Positions 44,501-50,375 of a stretch of 50,375 nucleotides of DNA are shown piece by piece. Under the pieces are notes generated by a model that was not told the DNA's origin, did no database searches, and saw only the letters and a program-made list of their open reading frames with translations. The DNA comes from Klebsormidium nitens (taxonomy: Eukaryota > Streptophyta > Klebsormidiophyceae > Klebsormidiales > Klebsormidiaceae): assembly GCA_000708835.1 (NCBI GenBank), contig DF237284.1, forward strand, positions 1,448 to 51,822, given 5' to 3'. The translations under genes were made by a program, and so were the position numbers. Position 1 is the stretch's first letter, and the number at the start of each line of letters is the position of its first letter.

Positions 44501-45916
44501 TTCAGTTTGTGCTAACTTCACCACTAACCCCACCCTTACTCATGCTGCAGTTTCCGGCGGGCCTGGCGGTGCTTCTCGAGAAGAAGAGCCGGCGGATGGA
44601 GCTCGCGCTGTACTGCGTCGCGCGTGCGCTCGAGAGCTTCGCGCTGTGCCTCGCGGAGTGGGGCTGCGTCCCGCGCGCGCAGATCCCGAAGCGCCTCGAC
44701 GTCATGCTCTTCAGCCTGGCCACAGCCGTCATCATGCACTGCTACGCGCAGGTAAACAAAAGACTGTGTTTTTGGGCGGGATATTTGTCAAAGTCTCGTG
44801 ACCCAATCTCTTTTCTCTGGAGTCCCAAGAACAGATTGTCTTCTGAGAGCCTGGCTACAGCGGTCACCATACACTGCTATGCGCAGGTAAACATTGGATT
44901 GTTTGTTTTGGCAGGGATGTTTTGTCGAGCTCTTTCTGATTCAACTTCTCGTTTTTAAAGGAACTAGGATAGATTCTCTCTTCAGCCTGGCTACAGCCGT
45001 CATCATGCACTGCTATGCGCAGGTAGATTGGTTTACCCCTTCAGACCCGAAAAAAATTCCGTCAGCCTCTTTTGAGTCGAGTCCCGTCTCTAAGTAAAGA
45101 ATCTGTGTTAGTAGGCCGGCCACAGCGAATCATTGCGTTCTACTATGAGTAGGTACATAAGGATTACCGTTCCATCTACCTCGAGGGATCCTTGCCAACG
45201 TGTTCTGGGTCAGTTTCCTGGTTTGGACGGGAGGTTATGTGCTTCAGCGTGGCCACCCGTCATCTTATCCAATTCTGAGTATGCGGCCTTTTATGAACCT
45301 TTTATGAGTCAATTCTCTGTCTATGGTGTTGTTTTAGAGCATGGCCACTTGGGTATGTTAATTATGCGACACGCAGGTAGGCTGTGAAGGTTGAGGTTGA
45401 GTGTACTTGATAATCTGAATGGCATTCTTTGTAGATCAGGCGGTCCTGCAACAAACTAACTTTTGTCCTGTTTATAGACGTACTCTCGTCACTCGTGGCC
45501 ACCGTGTCAAAAGTGTCCCGACCCACCTGCTCGTCCTCTTTTCTCAGAATGCTCCCTTCTTGAGTATCGAAGGAGTTGCGGGACACTGCGGTTGCACTGC
45601 GCAAAGTAAAGTCGCCGGGATTCCCCACGACATTGGTCGGTTGATTTACATCGTTGCCGATCAGGCTAAGCTCCAAGATGTCGGGCCCCTGAAGCATCTG
45701 ATTCGAGCGTGCCTGCTTTTCGTTTTTTGACGGGGGCTAAGCCTTGTCGTCCACCGGCAGGAACGTGACGTCTTCCGGTCCAAGTATCTGAACGTCCTCG
45801 ACTTCGTGTTCGGGATCCCGGGCGTCATCAACTCGTGCGGTGCGTCCGACTGTCCGGTGGCCAAAGACGCCACGTCAACTGCGAAGGCGCCACCTAGCAG
45901 CTCGGCCGACCACTGA
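38576..45916 (+). CDS. TMEM135-like multi-pass membrane protein, 8 exons
   Basis: Exons 38576-38994, 40156-40305, 40560-40787, 41393-41743, 42692-42772, 43025-43091, 44551-44751 and 45761-45916 join in phase to give 550 aa. The ATG sits in a strong context (GCCGCCATGG). The N-terminal third is hydrophilic with a first helix (FVIGAGLKGGLALFGVL). The Tim17-like Gly-rich core follows (LELGHAIQSTWRYGLFLGSF, AGGFTAVDEIVAYIWG, LIGGALAGPALLLTG), then a Cys/Pro-containing loop (CSMLHPGQACGPHVLRFLW) and further helices (YRRALPVYIPVYLIPALVVH, RLDVMLFSLATAVIMHCYAQ). The C-terminus reads KYLNVLDFVFGIPGVINSCG plus a Ser/Pro tail. This matches plant proteins related to animal TMEM135, which in animals acts at peroxisomes and mitochondria; the plant role is not settled. 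Three of its seven introns carry arrays copied from exon edges. Confidence 0.92.
41744..42210 (+). repeat. Tandem array of exon-4 end copies in TMEM135 intron 4 (80-85 bp units, dimeric)
   Basis: Exon 4 ends at 41743 (TTCAGAAA|GTAAGT). Degenerate copies of the last roughly 60 exon bases plus donor follow, with donor-equivalent borders at about 41827, 41912, 41985, 42065, 42150 and 42206. Odd copies share CATGCGCTTCCGGTTTACGT and a TTGCCAGAC word. Even copies keep the exon version (GTATTTGATCCCTGCGCTAG, CACCGCCAGAACCTTTTCAG). The array is therefore A-B-A-B-A-B-A with a dimer step of about 153-169 bp. The copy ending at 41912 keeps a perfect GTAAGT donor. Confidence 0.92.
42545..42672 (+). repeat. 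Degenerate TTGACC hexamer array beside the exon 5 acceptor of TMEM135
   Basis: About 125 bp are built mainly from CTTGAC/TTGACC and close variants (TTGACCTTGACC, CCTTGACCTTAACC), ending about 20 bp before the TTTGCCCGCAG acceptor at 42692. It is an impure microsatellite. TTGACC also happens to be the W-box core bound by WRKY factors, and the pyrimidine bias may help the nearby acceptor. Confidence 0.85.
43940..44475 (+). repeat. Tandem array of exon-7 start copies in TMEM135 intron 6 (about 145-156 bp period)
   Basis: Exon 7 begins at 44551 after CATGCTGCAG with TTTCCGGCGGGCCTGGCGGT. Copies start at about 44406, 44250, 44105 and 43961, steps of 145, 156, 145 and 144 bp. The closest keeps CCGCAG|TTTCCGGCGGGCC almost intact for about 60 bp. 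The farthest has lost the AG. All keep GAAGAGCCGGCGGATGGAGC in recognisable form. Possible older traces lie near 43600. Confidence 0.93.
44830..45376 (+). repeat. Tandem array of exon-7 end copies in TMEM135 intron 7 (about 130-136 bp period)
   Basis: Exon 7 ends at 44751 (CACTGCTACGCGCAG|GTAAAC). Copies end at about 44886, 45022 and 45152, steps of 135, 136 and 130 bp, with weaker traces near 45280 and 45375. The first two keep CTGCTATGCGCAG|GTA with a good donor, and the second also keeps CTTCAGCCTGGCTACAGCCG. The same exon therefore has edge-derived arrays on both sides. Confidence 0.92.
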
Positions 45917-47896
45917 AACCTTGTATAAGATGACAGGCGATTATCATCGTCCAACTTAGGTCTCGGACGTCAAATTAGGTGACGTCGACTAGTTTTAAGT
46001 GCACGCGAAACGATTGGCCGAAGTACATAGAACATAGCGGAATGGAGCAGTGAGTTGGGTACAAGGATTCTCCATGATCATCCGCTGGGTTGTTATATGG
46101 CGACCTAGCTGCGCTGGCCGTGTTGCAATCTGTACAAACGTAGTAAAGTAGACATGGTACCAGTGCTGCGGTGTCCATGGTGGAGCATTCTCTGCCAATA
46201 TGGGACCGTTTTATAGCGAGACAGCTTGTGTTTTTAGTAACAGAGATCATCGGTCACGCTTGAAAGGGAATTTGCAGAAGGGTCATGCAGTGCCATCCTC
46301 TGTCATTCATCTGGGACAGTATGGTCTGTGTGGCACTGACGAGGGTTGCCCATGAGGCTATTGAGATCCTCGATTAATTGGACCTTCAACTTTCCAAAGT
46401 TGAGCATGGCGACAGCTTGATTATCGCTGTCAATACTTTTACTGCAGTGATTGGCTAGAACGTCTAGAGTCCAAGTTTGGGAAGGGGCAGGGCCATATAC
46501 GCCATGGGTGCTGCATGCAGATTTGATCGTCGGGACGCGGTTTAGGTAACAAAATATAATCTAGATCTGCGCCCACTATCGATCCGCGGAGTGAAGCTGC
46601 ACATGTATGGCGGGCCCGGATCGTGACCCATGAAGTTTGTAGATAACAAACCCCTCGAAAACTATATATATGACAATCGGCCAACTGACAGGCTTAGTAT
46701 ACTTTAAAAATCGACCGATCGAGGCTGGACATAATTCATCCCTTCCGACAAGTCCGAGGCCCAACCTGCATATCGCCGTTAGCTTGCGAGGTTCGGCGAT
46801 AATAATATCATGGTCAAGCGGATTTCTAGTGAGTCCAGATGGTGCAGCATAGGTGTATTGCCCGATGCTCTTTTCGGATGATGCTGATCTGCATCGCATC
46901 ACCCCTCGAGTGGAAGTTTTGGGCATTGTCAGTCTTTCAATGGCATATAGCTCTGCCTTTTAGAAAGATCGGCAACGCCGTCTGCACTCCATTTTTGGAT
47001 TTACTCGCAGCTCAGATTCTTGCATTACATGCATTTCGACTGTAAAGTGCACTCAACCTCCATAGGCGAGGCATATCTACTTCATCCAGGGCCGCCATGT
47101 GCACTTGACAGTAACTTCTGCTCTATTAGAAAAGCGGGTACTTTTATGAAAGGTACTGCAAATGGCAACAACGCCGGCATGCGGAGGCACATAATCAACG
47201 CTTAGGATGTGCTGAGAAGAGTTGCCAATATTTGATACGCGTGCTCAAGCAAAAGGGCGCAAAGCAGCTGGCTTGCATGTGCCTGCTGTTTGAGCGAAGT
47301 CCTGCTAAGACAAGGGGAAGCCACCGCCTGAAAATTCGGCATTCTGCAGAGGAGAAAGGAAAGGATGTTTGTCAGGTTGGCTGGCCGAAAGTCAAAAACA
47401 AATGCACAAGTGGAGATGTCGAGCTTGCTGCCGGAACTTTGTACCAAGAGCAAGTTCACAAAGAAGCTACTTCGAGGAGAGGCAGTGTTTAACGGGTCGC
47501 TGAAAGTTACTGAGGCCATCGTTATCAACGTTGACCATATTTTGTCAAGTTGAATGGGACTAGCTAGTAATTCGCAGAGCATTGTACCAGACTGCGTGCA
47601 CAAGTCCCCAAACAAGTTTATATGTGCTGGCGAATAAGCAAAGAGTTTTGACCAGCGACCAACAAACGATGCAGAACGTCAGGGATCTGCAACGCAGATC
47701 CCAGGATGAACATGACCCAGTTTTTGATCACGAACAGATCGAATGAATCTCGTGACCCTATCTGCAATGTGGGTGTACTTGAGACTGAGAACGCTGAGAC
47801 TTGAACGACTTCGTGAATGTAGAAACAGAATGTAGAAATAAAGACCGTTCGATTTGGCCGTAATGCTATACTTTGAACAGCGATCAGAAAGTCACA
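45917..47896. other. Intergenic between convergent genes, nothing recognised
   Basis: About 2 kb between the TMEM135 and EMC4 stop codons. Only short unconserved frames are present. No RNA gene or transposon end was recognised. Confidence 0.45.
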
Positions 47897-50189
47897 TCAA
47901 AGATGTGGAAGACCAGCGAGACAAGCGAAACGTGTTAGCAAGTAGACCCTCACCGGAGGAACAGCGAGCGATGAAGTCCAATCCGATGCGCTCGTGGGCA
48001 ACAGGCCCAACGAGTTCAACTGTTCCGCGCAGAAACGGACCAAAATTAGAGAGCATTCTTGACGAAGTTGCATTAGAAGTCAAAATTCGATTTTCGGTCT
48101 GTGCATCACCATCCACAGTGTCCGTCTTTCAAGCGTCGCACTCTTAGGAGAGTAGCAAGACGTTGATAGACTACGAAAGACGCGTCCATATGATGCATGC
48201 GACGAAACAAATCACTGAATTCCACCTAGTTGATGAAGATGCATCGGCTCTGTGCCCTTGCAAGGTCCAAAGGAGACTGCTCTATTCTTCTCGAACTATG
48301 AACGAAAGCGATTTGAGTCTCACCTTCCACAAAGCGATCCCCATTCCTAGGAGCTGCAGCCCACAGAACGCTAGCCGGGGGAGCAGAACGTCCGTTCTCG
48401 CGTCCTTGAACGGGAGAAAGACTGCGAAGGCGCCAACAGTGCCACGTCAGCACGAGCGGGTTCTAATATTCGTCAAGCTGCAATCATGCGAGCAATCTGT
48501 GTTGACCTTGAAAGAACGGAAACAGTGTTGAGAAGAACCTAACTGTAAGCAGACAACGCACATGCTTGGCCGCATACTAGGCCCGCATGGGCTGCCCGTG
48601 CCAGAAGAGAAGAAAGCAAGCCGGCTTGCAACCAAGGCATGGATCCCTCAGATCATGTCGAGAGGAACGACAGGATAAGCGGAAGATTATTCTGCGTGTT
48701 GCAGCGCACGTCCTGAAGGGGCTGCCAGATGCCAGTGGGTTGACAGTATCTTTCAGTAAGGAGGACTTCAACACTTTCAGAAGAGAGAATCTGAAGACTT
48801 GAAGAAAAGAGAGAAGCGAGGCCGGCGAAAAGAAGGTAAGCAGGAATAGAAGAACGAGGTCAAAGAAAGCAGCGCGCTCTCACTCTGCGCAGAGCCCCGG
48901 ATGGCCTGCATGGGCTGCCAGATGCCGGTGAAGGTCATCATGATGCTGAAGATCTGCACCGTGCTGCCGCTCATCCACATCATGAACGCCATCATGCCAA
49001 TCTGCTTCAGGGGCGACCCCGCAACCTCCCACGCTTTCTGCAGAGGCAGAGTGGCAATGTGAGCAGGGGCAGGATGATGTCAGCGGGGGCAGGACAGAGT
49101 TACAAAGGACCTTGATGGCGCCAGAAGCCAATGGTGGTAGAGTTACAAACTGGACTAAGATGCCGACATATTGCACATGGTCTCAAATCGGCCAGTGTGT
49201 TGGCAAGTGGTCTGACTGTGGATCAAAGTAGGATGATATCCATGTTGCCGGGTCGGGGATGGTCAGACCTGAAGCGCTATGCGGCAGGGACTTTAGTATG
49301 TTGTAGCGACAAACTTTGTCTTTCAAGTCTCCGAGGGGTGGTGGTCGGCATCCTCATTTAGAGAGCAGACCTTCTTGCCGGTCGTAACAATGCGCAAAGA
49401 CCTCAGTTGCGAGTCCGGCAGAGCCACTCTGGAACTACTTAGTCACCTTCACACTTTGCTCACCACCTTACTATGGTGGGGGAACAAAAGGAAATTACAG
49501 AGCACGAATGGAGTTTTCAAAACCTGCTCTAGGCTCCTCCCAGTACCTCCTGGTTCTTCCGAGGGTACACCACTTGGAAAAAGCAATCTATATTTGAAAA
49601 AGGGCAGTAAACGCCACCACTGTGCTCAATCATCGAGTCTTTTTGGGCAGTGCAAGTGGTCACACAAAAGAGATGCAGGGCACTGCATAGCGGAACATTC
49701 GGCTTCAACTTATGCAAATGATACTCTCTCAATTCAGGTAGGATACCACCCTTCGAGCCATGTGAAACAAACCGCTGCAAATGCAACATGACAAAACTGC
49801 AACTCTCACCGTTAGTTTGAACATGTCGGGTGCATTCTTGTCCTTCTTTCCCACCGCACTTGAATCTTCCTGCACAATCAAAGTCGCACATTGGATCCCA
49901 CATTAAAGCACTGAAAAGCTTGTGAGATTCTTGTGCAAGAAGCAGTTAGGCAGGAGAAAGCAGGGAGAAGCAACTCACAACACATGAGGCAGGACGTGTA
50001 CAGAGAAACATCATTTGCTCATCATTCGCTGAACATGAAAGTTTTGAATAATTGCCTCGACAGGGGTTGGCCTACCGCTGGTTCAATAGCATGCTGCCTG
50101 TTGTATCCCAGGGGCTCTGGAGCTGATCTGCTACTGGACGGGCCTGTGTCACCAAAATCCAGAGCCCACTTTCGGGCCTTTGCTGCCAT
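47897..50189 (-). CDS. EMC4: ER membrane protein complex subunit 4, 5 exons
   Basis: Exons (minus): 50189-50076, 49869-49810, 49037-48884, 48421-48324 and 48019-47897; 182 aa, the family's usual size, with phases matching. The protein opens MAAKARKWALDFGD and continues EDSSAVGKKDKNAPDMFKLT. The EMC4 core follows: KAWEVAGSPLKQIGMMAFMM, WMSGSTVQIFSIMMTFTGIW, QPMQAIRGSAQ, then FLPFKDARTDVLLPRLAF, LLGMGIALWK and LNSLGLLPTSASDW. EMC4 is a subunit of the EMC, which inserts tail-anchored and multi-pass proteins into the ER membrane. The C-terminus after SDWTSSLAVPP (VRVYLLTRFACLAGLPHL) differs from the usual REVEYSGGG-type plant tail, so a missed splice or local change is possible. An in-frame ATG 15 bp upstream (MKTPQ) is an alternative start. 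Confidence 0.93.
48570..48765 (-). repeat. Degenerate copies of the exon-3 end in EMC4 intron 3
   Basis: Exon 3 near its 3' end reads TGGGCTGCCAGATGCCGGTG on the plus strand at 48911. A copy GGGGCTGCCAGATGCCAGTG lies at 48718, 193 bp into the intron, with CTGCG at the matching place (48692 against 48885). A weaker copy, GCATGGGCTGCCCGTGCCAG, lies near 48585. The pattern matches the exon-edge arrays of the other genes but with fewer copies. Confidence 0.75.
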
Positions 50190-50375
50190 CTGCGGCGTCT
50201 TCACCTGGGTTCAGCTATCAAGAGACCGTCAGCAAAGGCGTTGGAACGTAAGCCTTAAGAATGAGCAGGAACTCAATCTGCCTTGAAGGAAGACGCAAAA
50301 ATATTATCTACTCTAGCTTTTCTAGATGGAGAGAGATCCTTGGTGCGCTCAAACGCTGTCCAGTATTACTAATAG
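50190..50375. promoter_or_regulatory. Upstream flank of EMC4, cut by the window end
   Basis: Only 186 bp are present, enough for 5' UTR and perhaps core promoter. No clear TATA box or other element was identified on the minus strand. Confidence 0.3.

Noticed and set aside
41744-45376. CRISPR-like regularly spaced repeats
   Set aside because: The units are degenerate, contain exon borders, have no identical short repeats with unique spacers, and lie in introns of a plant gene with no cas genes.

Overview
This is nuclear DNA of a green plant, most likely a streptophyte alga or an early-diverging land plant. The genes are split into many short exons with GT-AG introns. Their products match plant-type families: a stand-alone DUF89 phosphatase, a HAK/KUP K+ transporter, a TMEM135-like membrane protein, EMC4, and a protein with a chloroplast transit peptide. 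The mobile DNA is plant-like too (Ty3/gypsy with an initiator tRNA-Met primer site). The species is inferred, not demonstrated. All gene models were assembled by hand by reading exons in frame and matching intron phases at every junction; total CDS lengths are all multiples of three.

Layout. 1-3730: degenerate, truncated Ty3/gypsy element on the minus strand, with one LTR. 4165-4850: a gene or gene fragment made of CxxC...CxxC zinc modules, probably broken. 6176-6362: a 187-bp MITE with 9-bp target duplications (Mutator-like). 7103-13605 (-): DUF89 metal-dependent phosphatase, 11 exons. 14105-16402 (+): predicted chloroplast two-helix membrane protein, 4 exons, head-to-head with DUF89. 17981-26217 (-): large Q/N-rich and RS-rich nuclear protein, 10 exons. 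28050-35712 (-): HAK/KUP potassium transporter, 12 exons. 35713-38575: divergent intergenic region with a 787-bp assembly gap bounded by an inverted repeat. 38576-45916 (+): TMEM135-like protein, 8 exons. 47897-50189 (-): EMC4, 5 exons, convergent with TMEM135. No operon-like or pathway clustering is seen; these are unrelated housekeeping genes.

The most striking signal lies inside the introns. In five of the six multi-exon genes at least one intron holds degenerate copies of the edge of a neighbouring exon together with its splice site; most form tandem arrays of about 77-85 or 120-206 bp. The clearest are RS-gene intron 5 (five copies, about 161-bp steps), DUF89 intron 5 (three copies, about 170), and TMEM135 introns 4 (80-85, dimeric about 160), 6 (145-156) and 7 (130-136). 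The copied segment is always an acceptor plus the start of an exon, or the end of an exon plus its donor, so the introns are full of splice-site look-alikes. This looks like a recurrent mode of intron growth in this genome and is the main candidate for something undescribed.
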